Below are positions 8,695-17,387 of a DNA stretch of 64,000 nucleotides, piece after piece; position 1 is the first letter of the stretch; each line of letters opens with the position of its first letter. The DNA is from Mesorhizobium sp. GbtcB19 (GTDB lineage Bacteria > Pseudomonadota > Alphaproteobacteria > Rhizobiales > Rhizobiaceae), in contig NZ_JAGXJY010000011.1 of assembly GCF_019091085.1 (NCBI RefSeq), forward strand, positions 62,001 to 126,000, written 5' to 3'. The notes under the pieces were generated by a model, which was not told where the DNA came from, searched no databases, and saw nothing but the letters and a program-made list of their open reading frames with translations. Made by a program: the position numbers and the translations under genes.

Positions 8695-9168
8695 TCACAC
8701 CGGCAGCAGCGCATCCGGCTTCACGTCGCCGATCGAGGCGTAGGTGTGCGTCTCCTTCACTCCGGGCAGCGGCAGGATGACCCGGGTCAAGAAATCCTGA
8801 TAGGCGGCCATTTCCGAAATGCGCGCCTTTACCAGATAGTCGAAGCCGCCGACGACCATATGGCATTCCAGCACCTCGGGCGCCTTGGTCACCGCTTCGG
8901 CGAAGCGCTCGAAAATATGCGGCGCCGTATGGTCGAGACGCACCTCGATGAAGACGAGCGTGCCGCGCCCGATCTTTGCCGGATCGAGCACGGCCCTGAC
9001 CGCGGTGATGTAGCCTTCGCGGAACAGCCGCTTCACCCGCTGGCTCGTGCCGGTCGGCGACAGGCCGACACGCGCCGCCAGATCGAGCGTGGTGCGACGC
9101 CCATCCTCCTGCAGCAGCCGAAGAAGACTGCGGTCGACGCTGTCGAGATCGGTCACTTCAGTGTTCAC
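8695..9168 (-). CDS. Lrp/AsnC family transcriptional regulator
   Basis: DNA-binding regulator of 157 residues from a GTG start. The N-terminal helix-turn-helix (LDSVDRSLLRLLQEDGRRT, then LAARVGLSPTGTSQRVKRL) is followed by an AsnC ligand-binding RAM domain (VEC-type core HMVVGGFDYLVKARI). Members of this family sense amino acids or related small molecules. It is divergent from the EamA exporter at 9313, so the exporter is the likely target; the 144-nt shared region would hold the operator. Convergent with the uracil-DNA glycosylase, 29 nt apart. Confidence 0.93.
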   Translation of the reverse strand: MNTEVTDLDSVDRSLLRLLQEDGRRTTLDLAARVGLSPTGTSQRVKRLFREGYITAVRAVLDPAKIGRGTLVFIEVRLDHTAPHIFERFAEAVTKAPEVLECHMVVGGFDYLVKARISEMAAYQDFLTRVILPLPGVKETHTYASIGDVKPDALLPV

Positions 9169-9312
9169 GCAAAATCTTCCTTTTATGTGCGAGTCTCACT
9201 CTAATTTCAGCAAAAGATCGTATTTCGTCACAGAACTTTCAGCAATAGCCTGCGCTTGTCATCGTATCGGCGGAGACGATCTTCGGCGACGATGTCATGA
9301 CGGCGGCGGAAC

Positions 9313-10242
9313 ATGACGGACACACGAGACTCAGGAAACTCCAGGCTGGCAATCATCGCGGGCCTGATCATGATCGGCATCTACGCCGTGCAATTCGTCG
9401 CCGCGCGCTTCAGCCTCAGGGAGCATCTGACGGCGACGGATCTGGCCGCGTTGCGTTTTGGCGGCGCCGGGGCGGTCTTTCTGCCGATCGTCTTGTCAAG
9501 AAGCTTCGCGAGCCTGAAGGCCCTGGGCTGGCGGCGGGCATTGGCTTTGGCGGCGCTGGCGGGATTGCCTTATCCGCTGGTCATCAACTGGGGCCTGACC
9601 TATGCGCCTGCCGCTCATGCGGCGGCGCTCTGTCCAGCGTCGATCGTCTTCTTTTCGTTCCTGCTGTCACGCATCGTCTTCCTTGACGGCGCTTCGCAGC
9701 AACGGACCATCGGTGTCCTGGCGATCATCGCCGGCCTCTCGCTGTTCATCGCGCCGGCGCGCGACGGCACTGGCGGCGTCCTCCTCGGCGATATGCTTTT
9801 CATCGGATCCGGTCTGATGTTTTCGGCCTATGCCGTTCTTGTCAGGCGCTGGCGTGCCGATCCCGTCACCGCGACGACCGCGGTGGTGCTTCTGTCGTGC
9901 CTGCCGCTGCCGGTTCTCTATCTCGTCGCGCCAAGCCATATCCATGCCGCGACGGCCACGGAGATCGTCAGCCAGATCGTGATCCAGGGAATTCTGTCCG
10001 GCGCAGCGGCCATGTTCCTTTATACTTATATCGTCCGGCAATTGGGGCCGCAGACGGCATCGCTGTTCCTGCCCGGCATCCCCATCGCCACGGTGATTGT
10101 CGGCATGGCGGTGCTCGGCGAAACGCCGATGCCGATCCAATTCGCGGCCATCGCGATCATGGCCGCCGGAATGGGCCTGTCGGCAATCGCAGGACGTAGT
10201 GCGGGCGAACGCCTGAACGCGTCGGCGCCCGGCGGCTCGTGA
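9313..10242 (+). CDS. EamA/DMT superfamily transporter
   Basis: Ten-helix inner membrane permease of the drug/metabolite transporter superfamily, 309 residues with two EamA repeats. The second repeat starts near residue 155 (LLGDMLFIGSGLMFSAYAVLVRRW). Substrates of this group are usually amino acids or metabolites exported from the cell. Divergent transcription from an Lrp-family regulator suggests an amino-acid-inducible exporter; that is inference from context. Confidence 0.88.
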   Translation: MTDTRDSGNSRLAIIAGLIMIGIYAVQFVAARFSLREHLTATDLAALRFGGAGAVFLPIVLSRSFASLKALGWRRALALAALAGLPYPLVINWGLTYAPAAHAAALCPASIVFFSFLLSRIVFLDGASQQRTIGVLAIIAGLSLFIAPARDGTGGVLLGDMLFIGSGLMFSAYAVLVRRWRADPVTATTAVVLLSCLPLPVLYLVAPSHIHAATATEIVSQIVIQGILSGAAAMFLYTYIVRQLGPQTASLFLPGIPIATVIVGMAVLGETPMPIQFAAIAIMAAGMGLSAIAGRSAGERLNASAPGGS

Positions 10243-10283
10243 GCCTTTCAGCGTTGCGGCGAACGCTTCGAAAATCGAGCAAT

Positions 10284-10994
10284 TCAAGGCGTTGGCGCGA
10301 ACAACTCGGCCAGCGTCTCGCGGTCGCCCTTCAGCACGCTGAGGTCGACATCGCCCTTGATGCCGTCGACGCGGCCCATGTTGTGATACTGCCAGTAGAT
10401 CCAGCCATTCCCGCTCGGCCTGATCGCCAATGAGCGCAGCCAGCGCTGGCGCGCGATGATCTCGCCGGAATAGGCGTCGGCCGCCTCGTCGGTCAGATAG
10501 AAAATCGCCTGCTTGCCGAACGCGGTCTCGACCGGACCGAGGAAAGCCGCCAGCTCGGCGTTCAGCTGCTGCGACGACGGACGCTGCGGGCAATTACCGC
10601 CGAATTCGATGTCGACCACCGGCGGCAAGAGCGGTTCGCCGCGCGGCACGACCGCAATGAAGTTCTTCGCCTGGTCGGCGCCAGGGCGGCAGAAGGTGAA
10701 GAAGTGGTAGGCGCCGACCGCCAGGCCGGCCGCGCGCGCTTCGCGCAGGTTGGTGGCGAACTCAGTGTCGACATGGGTGCCGCCTTCGGTCGCCTTGATG
10801 ATGGCGAAGGCGACGTCATCGGCAGCGACGCGCGGCCAGTCGATCTTTCCCTGATGGTGCGAGACGTCGATACCCCTGATCGGGAACTCGGCGCGGTCGG
10901 GTGAAAAGCCGCGGAACCAGAAATAGGCGCCCGCCGCGACGGCACAGGCGACGACCACGCCGGCAAGGCCCCAGAAAACAATCCGCTTCCCCAA
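10284..10994 (-). CDS. GH25 lysozyme-like membrane-anchored protein
   Basis: Predicted muramidase that cuts the N-acetylmuramyl-N-acetylglucosamine bond of peptidoglycan. The 236-residue protein has an uncleaved N-terminal anchor (about 5-25) and a GH25 domain starting FPIRGIDVSHHQGKIDWPRV. The DxD/E motif expected in the active site is present (PPVVDIEFGGNC), as are IIKATEGG and AVGAYHFF. The end WIYWQYHNMGRVDGIKGDVDLSVLKG is typical of the family. It points towards the EamA gene (42 nt apart, convergent). Confidence 0.92.
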   Translation of the reverse strand: MGKRIVFWGLAGVVVACAVAAGAYFWFRGFSPDRAEFPIRGIDVSHHQGKIDWPRVAADDVAFAIIKATEGGTHVDTEFATNLREARAAGLAVGAYHFFTFCRPGADQAKNFIAVVPRGEPLLPPVVDIEFGGNCPQRPSSQQLNAELAAFLGPVETAFGKQAIFYLTDEAADAYSGEIIARQRWLRSLAIRPSGNGWIYWQYHNMGRVDGIKGDVDLSVLKGDRETLAELFAPTP

Positions 10995-11101
10995 GACCGT
11001 CCCCCGTCGGAAGGTGAGATTGCGCCGGACCAGAGAACCGGCAGGTGGCTTTTTTCAGGCGGCCCGTTTCTGCCGACGAACCAAAACTCTTTTGTTTTGA
11101 C

Positions 11102-11146
11102 GCAATTCCGAACGGGAAAACCGCTACGCACTTTTCCTGGAATTGC
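11102..11146. repeat. GCAATTCC...GGAATTGC palindromic repeat, copy 1
   Basis: Inverted 8-nt ends GCAATTCC (11102-11109) and GGAATTGC (11139-11146) around a core with ACGGGAAAACCGC and CTTTTCC. The element ends 1 nt before the smpB stop codon on the minus strand. The same element occurs at 22599-22641 and 47428-47494. Confidence 0.85.
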
Positions 11147-11147
11147 C

Positions 11148-11627
11148 TTAGCCGCGCTCTTTCAGCAGCCGGCCCTTCTCGCGCGACCAGTCGCGCTGCT
11201 TTTCGGTCTCGCGCTTGTCGTGCAGCTTCTTGCCGCGGGCAACTGCGAGCAGCAGCTTGGCGCGGCCGCGGTCGTTGAAATAGATTTTGAGCGGCACCAG
11301 CGTCATGCCCTCGCGCTCGACGCTTTGCGAGAGCTTGGCCATCTCGCGCTTGGAGACCAGCAATTTGCGGCGCCGGCGCGGCTCGTGGTTGAAGCGGTTG
11401 GCCTGCAGATATTCCGGCAGATAGGAATTGATCAGCCAGATCTCGCCGCCTTCGGCAGAGGCGTAAGATTCCTGGATGTTGGCCTGGCCCTGGCGCAGCG
11501 ACTTGACCTCAGTGCCGGTCAGCACCAAGCCGGTCTCGATCGTGTCGAGCACCTCGTAGGAAAAGCGCGCCTTGCGGTTTTCAGCAACGGTCTTGTTGTT
11601 GGGGTCGGCTTTCTTGACTTGATTCAT
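11148..11627 (-). CDS. smpB: SsrA (tmRNA)-binding protein
   Basis: Brings tmRNA to stalled ribosomes for trans-translation. The 159-residue protein shows the SmpB core: VAENRKARFSYEVLDTIETGLVLTGTEVKSLRQG near the start, YLPEYLQANRFNHEPRRRRKLL in the middle, and the basic tail ARGKKLHDKRETEKQRDW that folds into the ribosomal decoding site. It follows dapA by 25 nt on the same strand, a linkage common in alphaproteobacteria. A palindromic repeat abuts its stop codon. Confidence 0.97.
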   Translation of the reverse strand: MNQVKKADPNNKTVAENRKARFSYEVLDTIETGLVLTGTEVKSLRQGQANIQESYASAEGGEIWLINSYLPEYLQANRFNHEPRRRRKLLVSKREMAKLSQSVEREGMTLVPLKIYFNDRGRAKLLLAVARGKKLHDKRETEKQRDWSREKGRLLKERG

Positions 11628-11652
11628 AATGCGGAGAGGTGGAGCCTCATTC

Positions 11653-12534
11653 CTAATTTATCAAGCCGGCATGCTTCATCGCGGCGTCGATCTTCTCGGC
11701 GGTCGAGGCCTCGATCGTCACCAGCGGCGAGCGCACGACATTCTCGACCTTGCCGAGCTTCGACAGCGCGTATTTGGCGCCGCACAGGCCAGGTTCCACG
11801 AAGATCGCCTTGTGCAGCGGCAGGAGACGGTCCTGCAGCTCGAGCGCCTTGGCGCTGTCGCCGGAAAGTGTCGCCTCCTGGAATTCGGCGCAGAGCCGCG
11901 GCGCGACATTCGATGTCACCGAGATGCAGCCGACGCCGCCATGAGCGTTGAAACCGAGCGCGGAGGCGTCCTCGCCGGATAGCTGGATGAAATCCTTGCC
12001 GCAGGTCATGCGCTGCTCGGACACGCGTTCGACCTTGCCGGTGGCATCCTTGACGCCGACGATATTCTTGAAGTCGTGCGCCAGGCGGCCCATCGTCTCG
12101 GGCGTCATGTCGATCACCGAGCGCGGCGGGATGTTGTAGATGATGATCGGCAGCTTGCTCGCGCGGGCAACGGCGGCGAAGTGCTCGTAAAGGCCGCGCT
12201 GCGTGGGCTTGTTGTAATAAGGCGTGACGACAAGGGCGGCATCGGCGCCGGCCTGTTCGGCATACTTCACCAAGCCGACCGCTTCCTCCGTGTTGTTGGA
12301 GCCTGCGCCGGCCACGACCGGCACCCTGCCCTTGGCCACCTCGATGGCGACCTTCACGACATGGCGATGCTCCTCATGCGAGAGCGTCGGCGACTCGCCG
12401 GTGGTGCCGACCGGGACGAGGCCCTTGGTGCCCTCGGCTATCTGCCATTCGACGAAAGCGCGAAAGGCTTTCTCGTCGAAGCGCCCGCTCTTTTCGAACG
12501 GTGTCACGAGCGCGGTGAGCGAGCCTCTCAGCAT
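11653..12534 (-). CDS. dapA: 4-hydroxy-tetrahydrodipicolinate synthase
   Basis: Condenses pyruvate with aspartate semialdehyde, the first committed step to diaminopimelate and lysine. From the ATG at 12534 the protein has 293 residues (an upstream TTG is possible, but AAGGAG lies at better spacing for the ATG). Catalytic residues are in the expected places: Tyr133 in IIYNIPPRS and Schiff-base Lys162 in VGVKDATG, plus VGTTGESPTLS near residue 42. Same strand as smpB. Confidence 0.96.
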   Translation of the reverse strand: MLRGSLTALVTPFEKSGRFDEKAFRAFVEWQIAEGTKGLVPVGTTGESPTLSHEEHRHVVKVAIEVAKGRVPVVAGAGSNNTEEAVGLVKYAEQAGADAALVVTPYYNKPTQRGLYEHFAAVARASKLPIIIYNIPPRSVIDMTPETMGRLAHDFKNIVGVKDATGKVERVSEQRMTCGKDFIQLSGEDASALGFNAHGGVGCISVTSNVAPRLCAEFQEATLSGDSAKALELQDRLLPLHKAIFVEPGLCGAKYALSKLGKVENVVRSPLVTIEASTAEKIDAAMKHAGLIN

Positions 12535-12566
12535 ATCGTCCAAACTCCTTGGAACTTTGTTCGTTT

Positions 12567-12615
12567 ATGCATGTCGTCACCCCAAAACCGGTTCCCACTT
12601 TTGGGCGACATGCAT
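12567..12615. repeat. GCATGTC...GACATGC palindromic repeat, copy 1
   Basis: Ten-nt perfect inverted ends ATGCATGTCG (12567-12576) and CGACATGCAT (12606-12615) with an inner CCCCAAAA / TTTTGGG pairing. A relative in the opposite orientation lies at 56716-56763. It lies in the gap between dapA and the lytic transglycosylase gene. Confidence 0.8.
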
Positions 12616-12836
12616 CGGTGTTTCATTGGTCGGTTTATTTGCGCGCCTTCTAACCGAAAGCGAAGCCGCGCACCATAGTCTCGACATGGTTCAGCGGCAA
12701 GGATCGCAATAGAGCCAGCAAGCGCAATTCGAACGGCCTCGATAACCTTTTGTTTACGGGCCCTTCACCACCTAAGTTTAGAGTCTGTTTAGGCTTTGAG
12801 GCCCCGTACTCGCTGACGATGTGCTAGGATAGAGCA

Positions 12837-14870
12837 ATGCCGACAAGGCGGCCCCATCTTTTCGCGCTTTTGGGCGCGATCGCCGCGCTGACGCCTGGCA
12901 TGGCGGTCGGCGGCAGCGTCGATGCGCGCGTCACGGCCTCCATTCCCATGCCCGACGCGCCGCAGGCGCCGGGCCAAACGTCGGTCGCCCCGGACATCGC
13001 GCAACTGAAGAGCGGGCTCGACGCGCTAGCCGCCAACAATATCGCCGGCGCGCGCAATGCGCGCGATACGCTGCCCGCCATCTCGCTCGACCGGCACATC
13101 CTTGGCTGGGCGATCGCGCTTTACGGTGGCGACCAGGTGCCGAGCGGCGAGATCGCCGACGCGGCCAAGATGCTGCCCGGGTGGCCGGGCACGATCGCGC
13201 TGCGCAAGAACAGCGAGCGCGCGCTCTATCGCGAAAACCCGCCGCCGCAGGTGGTGGTGCAGGCCTTCGGCCGCAGCCAGCCGCTGACGCCGGAGGGCGT
13301 GATCATCCTTGCCCGCTCGCAAGTGGCGCTGGGCAACCAGGCCGCGGCGCGCGCGGTGCTGGTGCCGTTCTGGCGCAGCGAGAAGCTGGAAGCCAGGGAC
13401 GAGGCGACCGTCATCAAGGAATTCGGGACGCTGATCCCGGCGGCCGACCATCGCTACCGCATGGAGCGGATGTTTTATGCCGACCGGCCGGCCTCGGCGC
13501 TGCGCGTCGCCGGCCTCGCCGGCGCGCAGCCGCTGGCGGACGCCTGGGCGGCGGCAGACAAGGGCGACAAGAACACCGCCAAGCTGTTGAAGGCGGTGCC
13601 GGCGACGCAGCGCTCGGCCGGCTATTTCTTCGCCGAGGCGGAATATCTGCGCAAGCAGCAGAAATTCGCCGATGCCGCTGCCGTCGTGATGAAGGCACCG
13701 GCCGACCGCGATTCGCTGGTCGACCCCGATGCCTGGTGGGTCGAGCGCCGCGTGCTGTCGCGCGAGCTGGTCGACCAGGGCGACATGAAGACCGCCTACA
13801 AAATCGTCTCCATGCATGCCGCCGAGAGCCCGCTCAACGCCGCCGAAGCCGAATTCCATGCCGGCTGGTATGCATTGCGCGGCCTCAACGACCCGGCGAC
13901 CGCGGCCAGCCACTTCACGCGTATTACCGAGTTCGCCCAGGGACCGGTGTCGCTGTCGCGCGCCTATTACTGGCTCGGCCGCGCGGCGGAGGTCGGCGGC
14001 CCCGGCAGCGCCAAGGATTATTTCACGCGCGCGGCCGGCTACGGCACGACCTTCTACGGCCAGCTCGCCGGCGAGCGCGTGGGCTTGAGAACCCTCAACA
14101 TCGCCTATCCAAAACCGAGCGCGGCCGACCGCCAGAGTTTTGACGGCCGCGAGGCGGTGAGCGCGATCATGCGGCTGCAGGAAGCGGGTTACGACCGCTA
14201 TGCCGAGACACTCTACCGCGACCTTGCCGGGCAATTGACCAGCCCGGGCGAGCTGGCGCTGCTTGCGGTGCTCGCCGAAAAGCAGGGCAACCATTTCATG
14301 GCGCTCAAGGTCGGCAAGATCGCCGCCCAGCGCGGCATCGATGTCGGCGCGCTGTCGCATCCGCTGGGCGTCATTCCCGATTCGGCCAACATTTCCGGGT
14401 CCGGCAAGGCGCTCGCCTATGCCATTGCCCGCCAGGAAAGCGAATTCAACATCGGCGCCGTTTCCAGCGCCGGCGCGCGCGGCCTGCTGCAGTTGATGCC
14501 GGGCACGGCCAAACAATTGGCGAAGAAGGCCGGCATGAGCTTCTCGCAGGCGCGGCTGACGAGCGATGCCGGCTACAACGCAACGCTGGGCTCGGCCTTT
14601 CTCGGCGAGCAGCTCGACCGCTTCGGCGGCTCCTATGTGCTGACCTTCGCCGGCTACAATGCCGGCCCCAACCGCGCCGCCCAGTGGCTGGCCAAATACG
14701 GCGACCCGCGCGGCAAGCAGGTCGACGAGGTCGTCGACTGGATCGAACGGATCCCCTACACGGAAACAAGAAGTTACGTTCAGCGCGTGATGGAGAATTA
14801 CGAGGTCTACAAGATGCGTATTTCAGGCAAATACGACATCGTGGGGGATCTCGTGAACGGACGCAGCTGA
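12837..14870 (+). CDS. Lytic transglycosylase (SLT family)
   Basis: Periplasmic enzyme that cleaves peptidoglycan with formation of 1,6-anhydromuramic acid. The 677-residue protein has an N-terminal signal sequence (hydrophobic about 8-25), a long alpha-helical solenoid domain (about 50-500) as in Slt70, and a C-terminal SLT catalytic domain: ARQESEFNIGAVSSAGARG with catalytic Glu534, then LLQLMPGTAKQLAKKAG and FAGYNAGPNRAAQWL. Stands alone, with a dispersed repeat immediately after its stop codon. Confidence 0.95.
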   Translation: MPTRRPHLFALLGAIAALTPGMAVGGSVDARVTASIPMPDAPQAPGQTSVAPDIAQLKSGLDALAANNIAGARNARDTLPAISLDRHILGWAIALYGGDQVPSGEIADAAKMLPGWPGTIALRKNSERALYRENPPPQVVVQAFGRSQPLTPEGVIILARSQVALGNQAAARAVLVPFWRSEKLEARDEATVIKEFGTLIPAADHRYRMERMFYADRPASALRVAGLAGAQPLADAWAAADKGDKNTAKLLKAVPATQRSAGYFFAEAEYLRKQQKFADAAAVVMKAPADRDSLVDPDAWWVERRVLSRELVDQGDMKTAYKIVSMHAAESPLNAAEAEFHAGWYALRGLNDPATAASHFTRITEFAQGPVSLSRAYYWLGRAAEVGGPGSAKDYFTRAAGYGTTFYGQLAGERVGLRTLNIAYPKPSAADRQSFDGREAVSAIMRLQEAGYDRYAETLYRDLAGQLTSPGELALLAVLAEKQGNHFMALKVGKIAAQRGIDVGALSHPLGVIPDSANISGSGKALAYAIARQESEFNIGAVSSAGARGLLQLMPGTAKQLAKKAGMSFSQARLTSDAGYNATLGSAFLGEQLDRFGGSYVLTFAGYNAGPNRAAQWLAKYGDPRGKQVDEVVDWIERIPYTETRSYVQRVMENYEVYKMRISGKYDIVGDLVNGRS

Positions 14871-14881
14871 GGGCGCTCTTT

Positions 14882-15028
14882 CCTTCTCCCCTTGTGGGAG
14901 AAGGTGGATCGGCGCGACAGCGCCGAGACGGATGAGGGGTGTTCCAGCGGAGTGAGACGTCGGCGTTCCCTGGAACACCCCTCATCCGGCCGCTGCGCGG
15001 CCACCTTTTCCCACAAGGGGAGAAGGAA
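14882..15028. repeat. Approx. 150-bp composite palindromic element, copy 1
   Basis: Imperfect palindrome with ends CCTTCTCCCCTTGTGGGAGA and its complement, and inner stems ATCGGCGC/GCGCCGA and GATGAGGGGTGTTCCAG/CTGGAACACCCCTCATC. It begins 11 nt after the lytic transglycosylase stop codon. Copies 2 and 3 are at 45415-45558 and 50269-50496, again just after plus-strand stop codons. Confidence 0.9.
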
Positions 15029-15102
15029 AAGAGCTTCCCCATTTGACGATCCCTGCCCTCGCCTGTAGCTGTCGGTCATCCCCAGCGAGGAGCGGCATTG
15101 CG

Positions 15103-15999
15103 ATGGCGAGCGACGAAGGTTTCTCCGACTTCTTCTATGCGTCGCCTGACGGCCTGAAGCTCCATGCCCGAATCTATGGCGAGGCAAATGCCGGATTTCC
15201 GGTCGTCTGCCTGCCCGGCCTGACCCGCAACGCTCGCGACTTCCACGAGCTGGCACTCCATCTCTCAAGCAAGGCGGAGAAGTCGCGCAAAGTCGTCGCC
15301 TTCGACTATCGCGGGAGGGGACAATCCGATTACGATCCGGATATCGGCCATTACAATGTCGGGGTCGAAGCCGGCGACGTGCTTGTCGGGCTGTCGGCGC
15401 TCAACATCGAACAGGCCGCCTTCATCGGCACCTCGCGCGGCGGCCTGATCATCCATGTGCTCGGCGCATTGAAGCCGGCCGTGCTGAAGGCCATCGTGCT
15501 CAACGACATCGGGCCGGTGATCGAGGCTGAGGGTCTCGCCCATATCCGCTCCTATCTCGACCGCGCGCCGAAACCGAAGACATTCGCCGAGGCGGTCGAC
15601 ACACAGCGGAGCGTGCATGGCTCCGGCTTCCCGGCACTCGGCGATGGCGACTGGGCGCGCATGGTGAACGCGATCAGCCGCAAGACGGAAGCCGGATGGA
15701 TACCGGATTTCGACCCCGCGCTGGTCGACACGCTGGCCGGCGCCGATCTGTCGAAGCCGCTGCCGGATCTATGGCCGCAGTTCGACGCGCTTGCCGCCGT
15801 ATCGCTGCTTGCCATCCGCGGCGCCAATTCGAAACTGCTATCGGCGGCGACGCTTGGCGAGATGCAGCGGCGGCATCCCGGCATGGAGGCGATCATCGTC
15901 GAAGGCCAGGGCCATGCACCTTTCCTCGAGACCGGCGAGCTGCCGGCAAGGATCGCGGCGTTCCTCGATCGGGCCGAAAATCAAGTCGAATATAAGTAA
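15103..15999 (+). CDS. Alpha/beta hydrolase
   Basis: Predicted hydrolase of unknown substrate, 298 residues from MASDEGFSDFFYASPDG; the ribosome binding site GAGGAG lies about 12 nt upstream, and an earlier ATG at 15043 adds 20 residues not typical of the fold. Features of the fold: oxyanion-hole region VVCLPGLTRNARDF, nucleophile elbow GTSRGG with Ser111, and a C-terminal histidine in EGQGHAPFLE. An acidic residue for the triad is plausible but not pinpointed. The group includes esterases and C-C bond hydrolases. Confidence 0.87.
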   Translation: MASDEGFSDFFYASPDGLKLHARIYGEANAGFPVVCLPGLTRNARDFHELALHLSSKAEKSRKVVAFDYRGRGQSDYDPDIGHYNVGVEAGDVLVGLSALNIEQAAFIGTSRGGLIIHVLGALKPAVLKAIVLNDIGPVIEAEGLAHIRSYLDRAPKPKTFAEAVDTQRSVHGSGFPALGDGDWARMVNAISRKTEAGWIPDFDPALVDTLAGADLSKPLPDLWPQFDALAAVSLLAIRGANSKLLSAATLGEMQRRHPGMEAIIVEGQGHAPFLETGELPARIAAFLDRAENQVEYK

Positions 16000-16077
16000 A
16001 GCCCGAGACTATATCAGCCCCGGGCTCTGCCACTAGAATATAGATTTGCGTCCGCCAGCGAGGCCGATCCGCCCGGC

Positions 16078-17142
16078 CTACTTGCCTTTAGAGCGCTTTT
16101 TGGGCGCCTTGGCCGGTTCCGGCCCTTGCTCTTTCCGCGTGGTCGGCGTCGTGAGAGGCGACGCAAACGCGGAAGCTTCCGCCGAGCGCGGCGACGAGTC
16201 GTCGGCTCGCGGCTTCTCGAGCACGACGACGCAGCCATCGAGATCGTTGGTGGCCAGATGCGCGTAACGCATGGTCATCGACAGCGTCTGGTGGCCAAGC
16301 CACATCTGAACGCGCCTGATGTCGATGCCGCCCTGAACGAGGCGTGAAGCGCAAGTGTGGCGCAGGATATGCGGCACCACCTGCTCGTCGGCGCCAAGGC
16401 CGACTTCCGTCTTCGCCTCGTTCCAGATCGCGCGATACTGCGCCTGGGTGAGCTTGGTGAACGGGCCTTTCGGCCGGCGTCCTTCGGTGTTTGGCGGCAG
16501 TTTGATCACGTCCTTGACCCGTTCGGTCATCGGAATGGTGCGGCTGCGGCCGGATTTGGTGATCCAGAAGGAGACGCGATGCTCCTGGATGTCGTTCCAG
16601 ATCAGCCCGAGCGCCTCGCCGAGACGGCAGCCGGTATCGACCAGGAAGACGGAAAGCCGGTAGGCATCCTCGCTGCGGCTCCTGATCGCCGCGAACAGCC
16701 TCGCCTCTTCGTCCCTTTCGAGGAAACGAATCCGTCCCGCACGCTCCTTCTGGCGGCGGAATTCGGGCAGGCTGTGGATATCTCCCATCTTATGAGCCTT
16801 GCGCAGCAATTTGCTGAGGGCAGCCATCTTGCGGTTGATGGTTGCGTTGCTGTTGCCGCGTTGGCGCAATGTACCGATAAGATTGTCCAGGGTGTTCTGG
16901 TCAAAGGTGCTGAAACGCTCTCCGAGAAGGATCTCGTCTATTTCACCGATGAAGGAGCTGACATTGTATTTATGCCGCCCGTCATCCCAGAGTATATCTC
17001 GATAAGCTGCAAACAGCTCCCCGATCTTATACGACTTTACTTCCCTGATCTTGTTAAACGTGTAGTTAAACTTCGAATTCTGAGAAGAAAAGACCGCAAA
17101 ATGACCAGAGGCCTCGGCCTCTTGAACCGCTTCGTTCGACAT
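16078..17142 (-). CDS. Tyrosine-type site-specific recombinase, orphan
   Basis: Phage-integrase-family recombinase, 354 residues from the ATG at 17142 (ribosome binding site AGGGGG; a GTG 12 nt upstream is an alternative). The N-terminal core-binding domain is at about 40-140 and the catalytic domain at 150-310. All catalytic residues are visible: Arg in DTGCRLGEAL, Lys in WITKSGRSRTIPM, HxxR in HILRHTCASRL, His in WLGHQTLSM and Tyr in MTMRYAHLATND. A lysine-rich tail follows. No other phage or island genes adjoin it, so it may be a relic or domesticated enzyme. Its N-terminal coding part is less GC-rich than its surroundings, suggesting acquisition by transfer. Confidence 0.92.
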   Translation of the reverse strand: MSNEAVQEAEASGHFAVFSSQNSKFNYTFNKIREVKSYKIGELFAAYRDILWDDGRHKYNVSSFIGEIDEILLGERFSTFDQNTLDNLIGTLRQRGNSNATINRKMAALSKLLRKAHKMGDIHSLPEFRRQKERAGRIRFLERDEEARLFAAIRSRSEDAYRLSVFLVDTGCRLGEALGLIWNDIQEHRVSFWITKSGRSRTIPMTERVKDVIKLPPNTEGRRPKGPFTKLTQAQYRAIWNEAKTEVGLGADEQVVPHILRHTCASRLVQGGIDIRRVQMWLGHQTLSMTMRYAHLATNDLDGCVVVLEKPRADDSSPRSAEASAFASPLTTPTTRKEQGPEPAKAPKKRSKGK

Positions 17143-17144
17143 TT

Positions 17145-17183
17145 TTAGCCACACCCCCTGTGGTTAAGGGACCAGCCCTAACC
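17145..17183. promoter_or_regulatory. Overlapping inverted repeats upstream of recombinase
   Basis: TTAGCCACA (17145-17153) pairs with TGTGGTTAA (17159-17167) with one mismatch, and GGTTAAGGG (17162-17170) pairs with CCCTAACC (17176-17183) with one bulged base. The first repeat is 2 nt before the recombinase ATG and includes its ribosome binding site. It could be an operator for self-repression or a recombination site. Confidence 0.5.
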
Positions 17184-17325
17184 GTTTGGAGATGTCCTTT
17201 CAAGAGTTTTCGAGTCTCGCGGCCGATCCCATCCACTGCAGCGGATCCCACAAAATCGTTCCACCAGACTCAAATCAGCTTATCGTTTCACCCCCATCCT
17301 TTCGTTTGCGTTGACCAACCGCGGA

Positions 17326-17361
17326 AAATAAAAACGGCCCGGGCGTAGAGACGCCCGGACC
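17326..17361 (-). terminator. Intrinsic terminator of porin gene 1
   Basis: On the minus strand an 11-bp stem (17351-17361 with 17336-17346, one mismatch, 4-nt loop) is followed by GTTTTTATTTT. It lies about 27 nt after the porin stop codon. Confidence 0.85.
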
Positions 17362-17387
17362 GGATTTCAACTGTATCGAACCAGCCC

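Noticed and set aside
13026..14516. 496-codon minus-strand frame opposite the lytic transglycosylase
   Set aside because: Antisense shadow of a gene with clear SLT motifs; low-complexity Arg/Gly/Ala-rich translation.
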